Shown in pieces: positions 1-10,410 of a DNA stretch of 26,679 bases; positions within the stretch are counted from its first letter, which is position 1, and the number at the start of each line of letters is the position of its first letter. The position numbers and the translations under genes were made by a program. The notes under the pieces were generated by a model, which had not been told where the DNA came from, did no database searches, and worked only from the letters and a program-made list of their open reading frames with translations. Source of the stretch: Pholiota molesta. Lineage: Eukaryota; Basidiomycota; Agaricomycetes; Agaricales; Strophariaceae. Where the stretch lies: the NCBI GenBank assembly GCA_014925825.1, contig JACGCK010000414.1, positions 1 through 26,679 of the forward strand, read 5' to 3'.

Positions 1-1145
1 GTGATTGATCTATAGAGACGTTGAGACAAATGATCAATCCAATTTAATCATATCATACCCTGTATATCCACAACTCCTACCAACGAACATTGTAATGAAC
101 GCATGCCCTTTTTGTCGAATAAAATCGGCTTGACTGGACGACCCGTTTCGAGAATCATTCCCCGTTGCAATAATTTCAATTTGGCGGCTGTTGACATCAT
201 TTGCATGACACTATACGTCACCACCGTAAATGCTGATGCATCAGGATTAGCCTTATGCAAGGGTTTTCCGTCAATATACATCTCCTCGAACTTCTTCACA
301 TGCGTTCTCCAGAACTCTAACATAAAGGGATTCTATGAAATAACAAATAATAAGAAGATGATAAAGATAAATATAGTTGCAAAAAGAATACATACATGTG
401 CACGGAAAGTAACATCATGAACATTTCCCTCGGGACAGAACACCCTCGCTGGAGGTAATTCTGACAGAGGTACAGGATTATCGGTGACTTCAAGACTAGG
501 TTCTGTTATCTCAAATTTTATACCCTCTGGGAACGGTGTGTTTCGAATGGATATGTATTCCTCAACAACGATGGGCGTGTTGTCGCGAACATGCTCGGAA
601 GATTTGGTAGTAATGTTGTCATGCTTTCGCTTTCGTGATTTCCTCGGTCCAGTAGGATTTTTTGTGGTATCGCGCCTTGATCGTGTGGATGTAGTGCGCG
701 ATGTTGTCTTCCTTGATTTAAGTGGGAAGTCAACCTCCATATCATCGTCATTGTTTTCATCCGAGCTACCCATGGGAGTTGAAGAGACTGAAGTACTTGT
801 TTCTTTGGGAGGCAAATCAACATCCATCGTATCTTCTTCATCTTCGTCATCGTCACCTTCGTCTCCGTTATCGCCATTTTCGTTATCCATGGGATCGTCT
901 CCATGTTCCACATTGTTTGGTTTATCTGGACCATTGCCTTCGGACGACGGTTCAGTTGACGATGACGAACTAGAACGGGGTTTCCGAGCAGGAGGTTGAA
1001 ATCGATTGGGACTGGGTGTCTGAGAAGGACCTCGAGAGTCTTCAGAAGTGGGAGTGGGTGGCCGAGTATGAGACGGAGAGGGCGTAGAGTTGAGACCGGG
1101 TTCACGAGAAGGAGCCTGAGACTGTGACGGCGTAGATGGAGTTAG
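1..1145 (-). pseudogene. JmjC-family gene copy A, 3' part (truncated at window edge, cut off by Copia insertion)
   Basis: This is the downstream part of copy A. Exon 7 resumes at 1145 and runs to 396; intron 333-395; exon 8 is 332-59; the next intron starts at 58 and the JmjC core exons would lie left of the window. The exon 7 part encodes a Pro/Ser-rich stretch, an acidic run (DEGDDDEDEEDTMDVDLPP), a basic nuclear-localisation-like patch (RKSRKRKH) and then a conserved block ending FRAH. Exon 8 is 274 nt, exactly as in copy B (14789-15062), with matching motifs such as LEFWRTH versus LDFWKRH and FDKKGMRSLQCSL versus FDKKGMKSLHCSL. The family identity comes from copy B, where the JmjC domain is visible. 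No stop or frameshift was seen other than the transposon. The product is presumably non-functional because the retrotransposon separates it from its promoter and N terminus. Confidence 0.75.
1141..1145. repeat. Copia target-site duplication, left copy (GTTAG)
   Basis: GTTAG lies directly outside the left LTR and is repeated at 10846-10850. Five bases is the normal Copia duplication length. Confidence 0.93.
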
Positions 1146-1568
1146 TGTAAGACTAAATAGAATATAAACTCAGTGGTTTGGGGGACAAACACTGAGTTGA
1201 ATAAGTACCTAAATAGAATATAAACTATAGGTACGTCGTAAGTCCAAGTAACGAGTAAAAGCAAAAGGTATCAAGCTCACCTCAGTGGTTTGGGGGACAA
1301 ACACTGAGGTGCGCGCATTGTAACTACTTCGTATATCTAGCAGCTACACTAAACGTTCCGTGATGAAAAGCACAAGGTTAAAAGGTATAAAACAATAAGA
1401 ACACATGGCGCATTCGCTGGGCGAATGCACACCTATGCACACGAGATAAAACGAATTTGAAATACTCCAATACCATAAGGTGCACTGCGAAACGAGCTCG
1501 CGGCGCGTTTGCTCACGGCCGGCGCACGCGCACTCCATACGTGTTACATGCGCGTCCATATTCCAACA
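1146..1568 (-). repeat. Copia 3' LTR
   Basis: This 423-bp LTR, TG...CA, is in the same orientation as 10423-10845. It differs at 1263 (A for G), 1429 (A for G), 1542 (T for C) and 1558 (A for G), each turning a CpG of the other LTR into CpA or TpG. An exact 28-bp hairpin unit occurs twice (1169-1196 and 1281-1308; stem CTCAGTG/CACTGAG). A second palindrome at 1408-1430 (arms GCGCATTCGC and GCGAATGCGC around TGG) is broken here by the change at 1429. Confidence 0.95.
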
Positions 1569-1577
1569 CTCCCCCTC
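1569..1577 (-). other. Copia polypurine tract
   Basis: The minus strand reads GAGGGGGAG immediately before the 3' LTR, the expected plus-strand priming site. It overlaps the pol stop codon (TGA, 1576-1578). Confidence 0.8.
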
Positions 1578-3585
1578 AAACCGCCGCGAGTCCCAATTCC
1601 GCGGCGAAGTGTTTAACCTTCGGCGAAGGAAGCGCCTTAGTCAACGCATCCGCAATCATATCCTCAGTCGGGCAATACACAAGCCGCAAAGAGCCGTTTT
1701 CGACGATCCATCGGATGAAATGGAAGCGCACGTCAATGTGTTTGGTACGCGCGTGATATTGGTGATCCTTGGTGAGCGCGATGGCGGACTGGTTGTCAGA
1801 AAAGAGGGTTGTGGCGTCCAAGGAAGTCGAGAAAACCTCGGAAAGAAGTGAGCGAAGCCACAGCGCTTCTTTGGCCGCGTGCGTCGCGGCCACATACTCT
1901 GATTCCGTCGTCGACAGTGAGATAATCTCCTGCCGCTTCGCACTCCAGGAAACAGCGCCGCCGTTCAAGAGAAAAGCGTACCCAGAGATTGCGCGTCTGT
2001 CTTCCGCCATGCTCCCATCTGCGTCCGCATACCCAACCAGAACCTTTCCAGCGCCTCCATACGTCAACCACAGCTCCTTCGACCCCTTCAGGTATCGAAA
2101 GATACGCTTTACCGCCTCCCAGTGCTCGATTCCCGGCTTCGACGTGAAGCGCGAGACGTGCTGCACGGCATACGCGATATCCGGGCGCGTTCCGAGCGCC
2201 GCGTACATCAACGAGCCCACCGCTTCATGATATGGGACGTCCCGCATGCGCGCAAACTCGTGCGTGGTCGACGGCGACTGCGCAGAAGTTAGGCGCACGT
2301 TCGGATCCATGGGGACGGACACGGGCTTCAAGTCTTGAAGTCCGTAGCGGTTGATAATCGACTCGATGTAGGAGCGCTGGGATAGGAGGAGACGGCGCTG
2401 CTCGCGCACGCGCTTGATCTCGATGCCGAGGAGCCAATGCAACTCGCCCAGGTCAGTGATTTCGACGTGTTCGGAGATCTTCGCCTTGAGCTGATCGATA
2501 AGCGCCATAGATGTGGAGGCGATGGTGCAGTCGTCAACGTGCACCATGATCACGGTGAGATCCTTTCCGTCTTCACTGCGCATGTAAAACACCGCCTGAT
2601 CGACTTCACAGCGCTTGAACCCTAGGTTTTCGACCAAGATCTCGACAAGGCGCTGGTACCAACGGCGGCCGGACTGCTTCAGGCCGTATAGCGTTCGACG
2701 GAGACGACAGACCAGATTTTTCTTGCTGGTTGCAAAGCCGGGAGGTTGCCGCATGTATATGACTTCGTTGGAGGTGAGTTTTCCGTTCAGATAGGCGCCT
2801 TTGATATCGATCTGATGCAATTCGTAGTCGTTTGCTGCAGCGCACGCGAGGAGCGTACGGATCGATGCCAGACGTGCGACGGGGGCGAACGTGTCGAAGT
2901 AGTCGACGCCCGGGACTTGTGAAAAACCTTGTGCAACAAGGCGCGCTTTATAGCGCACAACATTCCCCGAGGCGTCCTTCTTCGCGCGGAAGACCCACTT
3001 GGATCCAATGACGTTAGCGCCCTCCGGCGGCTCAACTAGGATCCATGTCTCAGAATCGCGCAAGACCTTCAACTCCTCTTCGATCGCCTTCTCCCACAAC
3101 GGCCAATCCGGCCTCGCCTTCGCCTCCGTGAGGTTGCGCGGCTCAAGCGCTTCCACCTCACTAATCTCTGCTACCATCGCGTATTCTTCAGCAAAATCGG
3201 CGGCCATAATCCATTCGCTGGCGCCTTCGCCCTCGAGCACGGGATCTTCGTCTGGCGCGGCTGCGTCAGGCTCAGGAATTTCTTCCATGCGGGTAGGAGC
3301 AGGGGTATGGGGTGCGCGCGCAGTGCGCCTACGTTCTCCGGTGACCGCGCGTCCTTCCAGGATGTCGCGCAACACGGGACCAGGCCTATGAGCGCGCGTC
3401 GAGCGCCTCAGCACCGGTTCAGGGTCAGACGATGCGTCTGAGTCACCCGCGTCGTGCGTCGGTGCTGGCGCTGGAGCAGTTGCTCGCGGAACGTCGGGAG
3501 TAGGGGTGGGGGCGTTGGTTGTTGAGTCCGGGGTCTCCCGCGATTCATCTGCCTTCGCCTCGATAAATTCCCATTCCTCCCCCTC
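1576..3585 (-). pseudogene. Copia reverse transcriptase-RNase H, 3' part of the polyprotein gene
   Basis: This is the continuation of the polyprotein beyond the nested element, open from 3585 to the stop at 1576. It begins EGEEWEFIEAK, then a Pro-rich linker. Next comes the RVT_2 reverse transcriptase with KWVFRAKKD, KARLVAQGF, the catalytic-region motif QIDIKGAYLNG, YMRQPPGF, LYGLKQSGRRWY and the active-site box VHVDDC (most Copia elements have Y or V at the first position). RNase H follows, with YADAD, TESEYVA, SDNQSA and HIDVRFHFIR, ending TEDMIADALTK. No internal stop is present. It was clearly functional until the nested insertion separated it from gag and integrase. Confidence 0.93.
3579..3585. 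repeat. Probable target-site duplication of the nested element, left (CCCCCTC)
   Basis: CCCCCTC abuts the left tip of the nested element and is repeated at 7786-7792. The match extends to 10 bp with one mismatch (CCCCCTCCAG versus CCCCCTCGAG). Confidence 0.65.
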
Positions 3586-4250
3586 CAGCCATAGACGCTA
3601 GAATCATGTATCAAAATGGGTAGTTACCCATGTGTAGTGATACATCAAGTCTGGTAGTTACCCATGGGTCATCTGGCAGGGGATTTAGGAGGATATGCCG
3701 GGTGCGCCGTGGCTGACCAATTGATGGCTGGGTGAGCGGGTGATGGGGTGTATATGCCGTGCATCCCAAAAGGGGTAGTGGGATGTGTACGGCGCTGTGG
3801 ATGGGGGCGGGTGCGGGGCGGGCGCTTGGGGCTGTAGCCTAACATAGGTAAACAACGCAGGATTTGATGCTCGGGGGCCGCGCTCGCTGTAGGGCGGCGT
3901 CGGGGGCAATTTGGGGCGGGAAAAAAAGGCGGGATATAGATAAATAATGTACGGAACTAATGCAGCTCTTTGCGGGCGTCGGGGAGGGCGGGAAGGGATG
4001 GATTCGGCGGGGGGCTTCTGGATGACGCTCTATATTTAGCGGGCAATATCTAATTTTAGATTTCTTCTGCTTAGCGTGGGCGCCTGCTCGCGTTTCCGTT
4101 GTTTTTCCTCGTTTTCGGGGGGCTTTACATAGTATAGGCAAGCAATTTTGATTGAATTATACTACTACAGTATTACATATACTAAAGATAAGATAAGTGG
4201 AGAGAAGGGCAGAGAGAGGACGAGCAAATGCTCGTCCTCGCTGCCCCCCG
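3586..4250 (+). repeat. Left long terminal inverted repeat of the nested element
   Basis: About 650 bp that matches the reverse complement of 7125-7785, with scattered substitutions and indels. Shared landmarks include TGGGTAGTTACCCATG near the tip, AACATAGGTAAACAACGCAG, and the hairpin GGACGAGC...GCTCGTCC near the inner end. The arms have diverged noticeably, so they were not copied from each other recently. Confidence 0.88.
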
Positions 4251-4254
4251 CCCG

Positions 4255-4735
4255 TGGCTGCCGCCCTCGCCGTCCGTTCCCCACCGTCCATCGCCCTCGC
4301 CATCCGGTCCCTCGGGGTCGCCGTTGTTCGCTGCTCGTCGTCCTCGCTGGTTGTTTGTTGTCCGTCCTCGGTGGCCGGTCGTCCGTTCTGCTCGCTGGCC
4401 GCCGTCCGTGCTCGCTGGCCGTTCTTCGTGCTCTCTGGCCAGCGGTGCGTTCTGTTAGCTGGCCGTGCATCGTGCTCGCTGGCTGTTGCCCGTCCTCGGT
4501 GGCCGACGATCCGCTCTGTTCGCTGGCTGTCGTCCTTCCGCTCGGCTCGCTGGCCGTCCGTCGTGTTCGCTCGCCGTCGACCCGTCCCTGCTGGCCGCGT
4601 CCGCTGACCGTCGCCCTGGCTGGCCGTCGTCGTTGCTGGCAATCGTCCTGGCTGGCCGTCGGCGTTGCTGGCTGTCGTCCTGGCCGGCTGTCGTCCGAGC
4701 TCGCTGTCGGTGTCGCTGGCCCTTCGTTCTCACTC
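4255..4735 (+). repeat. Degenerate GC-rich tandem array, left side of the nested element
   Basis: Irregular repeats of a short unit related to CTCGCTGGCCGTC make up this stretch. It is open in several frames on both strands because of base composition, so the long translations here (for example 4148-5161) are not taken as genes. Confidence 0.8.
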
Positions 4736-4834
4736 TCTGCCCGTCGTTTTGCACCCGCTGCCTCTCACCTCCACCCGCGCGCCCCCTCCTGCTCGCCACC
4801 CGCATCCACACCGCGTGAGGGGAGCTTTCCAGTT

Positions 4835-5065
4835 GAGAAGCCGGCCGGCCCACATCCCTCGAATTCATTCGAGGGGAGGGGCGCACGGCATGGTAGGGCG
4901 GCGGCGAGCGACTTCTGCGCGGCTGCTCGCATCAGTGATGTCCAAAGCCGGCCCACATCCCTCGTTGGAGGGGAGGGCCACACGGCGTGGAGTAGGTGCG
5001 GGTGCGGACAGCCGTCGAGTCCAAGAGCCGGCCCATCCCTCGATGGAGGGGAGGGCGCACAGCGA
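4835..5065 (+). repeat. Subterminal hairpin repeats, left set (3 copies, forward)
   Basis: Three copies near 4840, 4945 and 5025 share GCCGGCCCACATCCCTC, a short loop and GAGGGGAGGG. The CCCTC/GAGGG stem is kept while the loop varies: GTTG, GATG, and in the first copy a longer perfect stem CCCTCGAAT-TC-ATTCGAGGG. Such repeated subterminal motifs often serve as transposase-binding sites; that role is inferred. Confidence 0.8.
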
Positions 5066-5164
5066 CTAGAAGAGGGGTCGGCGGGTGGGACGGATAGTCG
5101 AGGGTGGTGGTGGCGTCGAGGGGTGGTGGCGGCGGCAGCGATCGTGGCGAGGAGGGCGTAGTGT

Positions 5165-5830
5165 GGAAAGGGAAATCAACCAAGATTTGATTGATTTCGC
5201 TTTCTAGCGGAGTTTAAACTACCGGCAATTGTGTTTGCCGGTCGTTTCGCCATCGTCGAGGACGCGCCGACGACATCGTACACAACGTCCGTAGCTCGTT
5301 AGAGAGTCGCTTTAACTTGTAAAATAGTAGATATTCAATAATAATATTATTGTTGCAAGAATAATCTGAAAATATGGCTTGAACGCACTATATTTCGCTA
5401 TCCCACGAATGCGTGGTGATTCACGGTTTCGCACTGAAATTCATCGCATGAAGATTAATTTTTTGGGATAGCTCTACATTAGCTACACGGCTAAAAACAG
5501 TATAGATATACTATAGGCAGTATACAGAGTGGTTCGCAATAAAATTTTAAGTGGTAAACTAAATTTATGGACTCATCCATCCATTCTACTGGAATTCGGT
5601 CAAGTATGTGTTGAGATTCTTAATGGTATCCTACCTCAAAGTGAACCAGATAATTATTAAGTACTTAGGCTGCGTTTCCTTGAGCCGGAGGTCATTTCAA
5701 CACAATTATATTGATCTTGTATTATATCTAGATACGTAGTTTACTTCTATATCTCGAATTGACACCGTCCGAGACGCCGTGAACGACGAGCACCAAGTTA
5801 GAGGGACCCGGGCCGGATATTCCAGCCAAT
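5165..5830. other. AT-rich unique centre of the nested element
   Basis: About 650 bp of lower-GC sequence between the two sets of inverted repeats. I see no convincing coding region, RNA gene or second transposon in it. It contains a hairpin at 5221-5242 (ACCGGCAA/TTGCCGGT). Confidence 0.6.
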
Positions 5831-5861
5831 CGGGTGCGTCGCGGGAATCGCCGGCCACAGC

Positions 5862-5888
5862 GATCAACCATGTTCAACATGGTTGATC
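5862..5888. repeat. Perfect 27-bp palindrome
   Basis: Arms GATCAACCATGTT and AACATGGTTGATC are perfect 13-bp reverse complements around a single C. It sits at the inner edge of the right half of the nested element. A dyad this long in so short a space could be a protein-binding site or cruciform; the function is unknown. Confidence 0.85.
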
Positions 5889-5989
5889 TTGCTCCTGTAC
5901 CACCACAACCCCTCGCCGCTACCCTCCTCGGCGCCTCCCTCCTCCCTCCTCCCGCTCCTCTCGCTGCCTGCTCGCCACGCCGCGACCTA

Positions 5990-6618
5990 GCCGTGTGCCC
6001 CTCCCCTCCAACGAGGGATGTGGGCCGGCTCTGGACCCCCCTACCGCGGGCTGACGCACACGCAACGCCATCACCTTCCAGCACCCCCGCCTACCCCCCG
6101 CCGTGTGCCCCTCCCCTCCAACGAGGGATGTGGGCCGGGTCTGGACACCACTGCTGCGAGCGGCCGCGCACGAGGCGCTCGCGGTCGCCTCGGACAGCCG
6201 CGTGCCCCTCCCCTCCAACGAGGGATGTGGGCCACTCTTGCTACCACCTTCCGCTCGCCAGCGAGAGGCGCTGAATGCATGCGAGGGGCGGACGGGCGGA
6301 ACGGAGAGGCGGGTGGGTACAGGCGCGAGGTGGGCGGCTGCAAGTGCGAGGCGGGCGGCTGCAACCCACGACGAGCAGCGAGTACGACGGCGACGGCGAC
6401 GGTGACGGGTAGCGACGACCACCCTCAGCCAGGACCACGGACAGCAACGCCAACGGCCAGCGAAGACGGCAACGGCGGCCGACGACGAGGATGACAACGA
6501 GGACAACGGCGGCGGCAGCGTGTAGCCGCCTCCCTTCTCCCTCCACCCTCTCTTCGCCCTTGCCTCGGCTCAGCTGCGTGCCCCTCCCCTCCAACGAGGG
6601 ATGTGGGCCGGCTCAGTG
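5990..6618 (-). repeat. Subterminal hairpin repeats, right set (4 copies, inverted)
   Basis: Four copies near 5995, 6105, 6203 and 6578 carry CCCCTCCAACGAGGGATGTG followed in most by GGCCGG. This is the reverse complement of the left set, and all four have the same loop. Together the sets face each other across the AT-rich centre. Confidence 0.8.
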
Positions 6619-6654
6619 ATTTGACAACCCCCGTCGTGCTTGGTGCGCGAGCGC

Positions 6655-6920
6655 AGCGACTACGGCACGAGCAGGCTGGCTCGCGAGCAGGAGGGACGGC
6701 TGGCAGGCGAGCAGGACGGACGGCTGGCAGGCAAGCAGGACGCAGGGCGGCTGGCTCGCGAGCAGGATGACTAGCTGGCGAGCAGGACAGCCAGCAGGCG
6801 AGCAGGGCGGCTGGCTGGTGAGTAGGGCGGCTGGCTGGCGAGCAGGACGGCTGGCTGGCGAGCAGGACGGCTGGCTGGCGAGCAGGACGGCTGGCTGGCG
6901 AGCAGGACGGCTGGATCCAC
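6655..6920 (+). repeat. Tandem array of a 20-bp unit, right side of the nested element
   Basis: The unit AGCAGGACGGCTGGCTGGCG occurs perfectly at 6841-6860, 6861-6880 and 6881-6900, with a partial copy from 6901 and degenerate copies upstream to about 6655. It is related in inverted orientation to the left array (4255-4735), so the inverted symmetry continues inside the arms. Confidence 0.88.
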
Positions 6921-7124
6921 GGTGAACCGGCCAGACAGCGAACAGGACGAACGGCTGGCCAGCACGACGGATGGTGAGTACCACGAACGGCGAACAGGAC
7001 GGAATGTAGAGCGGCGAGGTGCCGAGGATGATGGGCAACGGACAGGCGAACGAGCAGCGAGCGCAACGGTCGGACGACACGAACGACGAGCGGCGAGCAT
7101 GAAGGGGCAGGGCAGGGCAGCAGA

Positions 7125-7785
7125 GGGTGAGCGAGGACGAGCGTTTGCTCGTCCTATCGCTGCCCTTCTCTCTGTTTTTCTTAATTTTAGTATATTGAAT
7201 GGTGTAGTAGTATATTCCAATAAAATGAAGGTCATTTACAATGTAAAGCCCACCAAAAATGAGGAAAAGCGAGAGGAAAGGCGAGCAGGCGCCCACGCTA
7301 CACAGAACAAATCTAAAATTAGATATTTCCCCGCTAAATATAGCACGTCATCCATAAGCCCCCCGCTGAATCCACCCCTTCCCACCCTCCCCGACGGGGG
7401 CACAGGGGTGCATAAGGTGCATGTATTATTTATATGCACCCCGCCTTTTTTTCCCGCTCAAAAGCGCCCCCGTCGCCGCCCTACAGCGAGCGCGGCCCCC
7501 GAGCATCAAATGCTGCGTTGTTTACCTATGTTAGGCTACAGCCCCAAGCGCCCGCCCCGCGCCCGCGCCCATCCACAGCGCCCTACACATCCCGCTACCC
7601 CTTTTGGGATACACGGCACATATGTACCATCACCCGCTCACCTAGCCATCAATTGGTCAGCCCACGGCGCCCCGGCATATCCTCTAAATCCCCTGCCAGA
7701 TGACCCATGGGTAACTACCAGCTTGATGTATCAGTGCACATGGGTAACTACCCATTTTGATGCATGAAACTAGCGTCTACAGGTG
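7125..7785 (-). repeat. Right long terminal inverted repeat of the nested element
   Basis: Reverse-complement partner of 3586-4250. It keeps the inner hairpin GGACGAGC-GTTT-GCTCGTCC and the same order of landmarks. The inner limit is approximate because similarity fades into the GC-rich arrays. Confidence 0.88.
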
Positions 7786-7792
7786 CCCCCTC
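7786..7792. repeat. Probable target-site duplication of the nested element, right (CCCCCTC)
   Basis: This is the partner of 3579-3585. Deleting the element plus one copy rejoins the Copia pol frame. Confidence 0.65.
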
Positions 7793-10347
7793 GAGACGAG
7801 AGGCAGATGCCCCCGTCTTGTCGTAATAGACGTTCCGCTCGACGGTGACAGTCTTCTTGTCGGCCCAATAGATCCGCGCGCCCTTTGAACGCTCGTCGAT
7901 TCCATCCACCGCCCTTCCTTCACACGACCGCCCAACTTATCGCCGCCTTCGATCCGCACCCACACCTTCTCGCCCCACTCGCGGACATTCCGAAGGTCAG
8001 GCTTCTTGCCATACGCCGCCTCATAAGGTGTCTGGCCGTCAACCGCCTTGGTCGACGTACGATTCAGCAACCACACGACGTGGCGCGCCGCTTCAGCCCA
8101 CAGCGATCGCGGCAAGCCGCTCGCATGCAACAATGCACGTATGCGCTCGACGATGACGCGGTTACGACGCTCCGCGACGCCGTTGTGTTGCGGGGTGTCG
8201 TGCACGGTGCGCTTCTGCGTGGTGCCGCGCGAGTTCAGATAGACGATGAACTCGCGCCCCTCGTATTCGCCGCCGTTGTCGGAGTGAAGGCATTTGACCT
8301 TCTTGTCGAATTGCGTATCCACCCATGCCTCATAGTCCTTATAGGAGTTGAAGGCACCCGACTTCTTAGCCAAGAAGTAAATGTTGGTGAGTCGCGTCTT
8401 GTCGTCGGTATACGTAACATAGTAACGTTTACCACCTTTCGATTCGATAGGCACCGGACCCCAGAGGTCGGAATGGACCTCAGCGCCGAACTCCGTGGCG
8501 CGCTCGCCTTCCCGCTGCTTTGGGACGGCTTTCCGGGTGGCCTTCGCATAGACGCAGGATTCGCAAAAGAACGGATCGCCGGCGTGCGTTTCCTCGAGAC
8601 GCAGGCCGCTAACGAGCTTGTTGGAGACAAGCCGCTTCGCAGTGTCAGGTGAGATGTGCCCCAAGCGCCGGTGAAGCTGATCGAGACTAATCTCGTCCAC
8701 AGCGTTGACCGAATCGCGCTCGTGCTCGACACGATACAGGCCCTTCGAATTCTTCGGGACCTCACCAACGCACGAACCATCGGGTCCGCGCAACGTGCAC
8801 TTCCCACCGGAAAACGTGGCAGAGAAGCCGCGCTCATCTAAGCGCCCAATCGACACCAAGGTATAGCCAACCTCGGGCGAATACAAGACTTCCGTAAGGC
8901 GGAGCTGGCTAGCTTCGACACCGTTCGGTACGTCTATCACGATTTCTCCAACACCCACCGTGCTAAAACTTCCCTGGTTCGCAGCGCGCAAGGGCTTTGC
9001 AGGGATCTCGTTGAAGGTCAAGAAATCGTCTCGGTAGGGGGAAATATGGCGCGTAGTTCCAGAGTCGAAGATCTCCACACGCGGCGTGTCATCAGCCATC
9101 TGCTCGTCCATGGATGCATTCAGGACATCCAAAGCAGTCTCAGGCTCAGCCGCGGGCTCGCTGTCTTCGCCAACACTCCAGGCGTCATCCTCGAACTCCC
9201 CCGCATCACTTGCAACCTCCGAGAACCAACCGTTCTCGTCACTATCCTCATTATCTGCAACGCCGTCACTTTCAGCATCGGATTCGGTGTCGGAGACATC
9301 GAGCAACTCGGGCATAGACAGGGCAGATGGTATGGAGTGAATGGAGGTATCCAGAGTCGAGGGTATGTCATCCTCGTCCTCATCTTCGGTCTCGCAGCTA
9401 ACAGCAAAAACACAATCGCTGTCATCAGAGTCCGAATGCACGACGTTCGCAGAACCAGAAGGCTTGGAGGGCTTCGACTCCTTCTCCTTGCCCTTGCCGT
9501 CCTTCTTCTGTGAGTCGTCTTTGGGTGGTTTAGGGCATTTATCCTTGAAATGACCTTTCTCCCCGCAATTCCAACAGGTAATCCTCGATTTCCAGTCCTT
9601 CCCACCACTCCTTTTCCCTTTAGATGATCCGCCAGTGACCGACATGGCCTCATCGCCGTCGTCTTTGGATTTGCCACCGCTGGAACGCAACGCGCTCTCG
9701 CGTTGTGTCTTTTGGCGCTCGTATTCCTCGGAAATCAAAGAAATCAAGACATCGGGATCGATCGATTTGGTAGGCGCGTACATCTGCGCCGCTGCAAGCT
9801 GCATCGACGCAAAGTTGGCAAGAGGAGCAGGGAGGGATGATAAGATGGTGGATCGGTAGTCTTTCTCGTCGATGTCGACACCAACGGACGCCAGTTCCTC
9901 GCGCTTCACGCGAAGGCTATCCAAAAATTCGCGGACATTGCCCTTGGACGGGCACTTCATGTCGAGGAACCGCATGCGCATGTCGGTTTGCGCGTAAGCG
10001 CCCTTCTCCGTGTATTCCTTCTTGATCGCTTCCCATCGCGCACGCACAGTGGTCTTTGCGTGCACGCGCATCAAGGTAGAGTCCGGGATTTTCTGTGTGA
10101 GGAGAGACTTCGCTGACAGTTCGTCCTTCTCCCAGATCTTGATTGCGGCCGTCTCATCCGCGGTCGGCTTCTCTTCGGTGGCTACAGGAGGACGCAGAGA
10201 GGTGCCGTCGAAATGGCTCCAAACGCCTTTCGCCTCTATGGCGTCCTGGAAACGGACACGAAAAATCGCCCAGTTGAGGCCGGTTACTTCGAGCTTGGGC
10301 ACAGAAGAAGGTAGGGTATCAGAGAGGGATGTAGGGTTGGAAGACAT
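7786..10347 (-). pseudogene. Copia gag-protease-integrase, 5' part of the polyprotein gene
   Basis: This is the first part of a single gag-pol reading frame starting at ATG 10347. In order it holds a UBN2-type Copia gag region (residues about 20-215), a CCHC zinc knuckle CWNCGEKGHFKDKC (258-271), an acidic linker, an aspartic protease site FDSGTTRHIS (D at about 428), the GAG-pre-integrase HHCC zinc motif (H559, H564, C595, C598) and the integrase core with D627, D690 and E726, a DD35E spacing. After GRWM (about residue 815) the frame slips. The expected continuation (ERSKGARIYWADKK, then VERNVYYDK) is in the +1-base frame, which fits a 1-nt deletion near 7903. The nested element then cuts the gene at 7785. 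Expression of a full Gag-Pol is therefore not expected. Confidence 0.93.
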
Positions 10348-10410
10348 GATGTTTCGAACGAGATGTTAGGTTTAGGTTGACAGTTAATGATGATTTAGCA
10401 ACGGTCCTCG

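Larger units (their letters stand above)
3586..7785. mobile_element. Nested non-autonomous DNA element with long terminal inverted repeats
   Basis: This 4200-bp insert lies inside the Copia pol gene. The ends are inverted repeats: the left tip CAGCCATAGACGCTAG pairs with the right tip read inward, CACCTGTAGACGCTAG, and similarity continues for about 650 bp. It is flanked by CCCCCTC (3579-3585 and 7786-7792). Removing the element and one CCCCCTC restores the natural Copia reading ASRLEGEEWEF. Inside the arms are GC-rich tandem arrays and seven inverted copies of a subterminal repeat, around an AT-rich centre (about 5165-5830). No transposase or other credible protein is encoded; long open frames here are translations of tandem repeats. 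The superfamily is uncertain: long arms and a 7-10-bp duplication would fit Mutator-like or other long-TIR elements. Confidence 0.85.

Noticed and set aside
484..999. Plus-strand open frame rich in Ser/Val opposite the JmjC linker
   Set aside because: Antisense shadow of the acidic linker of copy A; it has no splice or start support.
1769..3391. Plus-strand open frames across the Copia pol region
   Set aside because: Shadows of the RT/RNase H frame on the other strand, with no domain of their own.
4148..5161. Long open frames of 337 codons and similar ones on both strands (also 6425-7296) in the nested element
   Set aside because: They are translations of GC-rich tandem repeats, open in several frames at once, with no domain and no conserved start. 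They reflect composition, not genes.
3592..7779. TA target duplication and Tc1/mariner-type identity for the nested element
   Set aside because: It keeps the frame but leaves seven extra codons with a duplicated LEG in Copia pol. The CCCCCTC duplication gives the expected family sequence and matching 16-bp tips. Kept only as an alternative.
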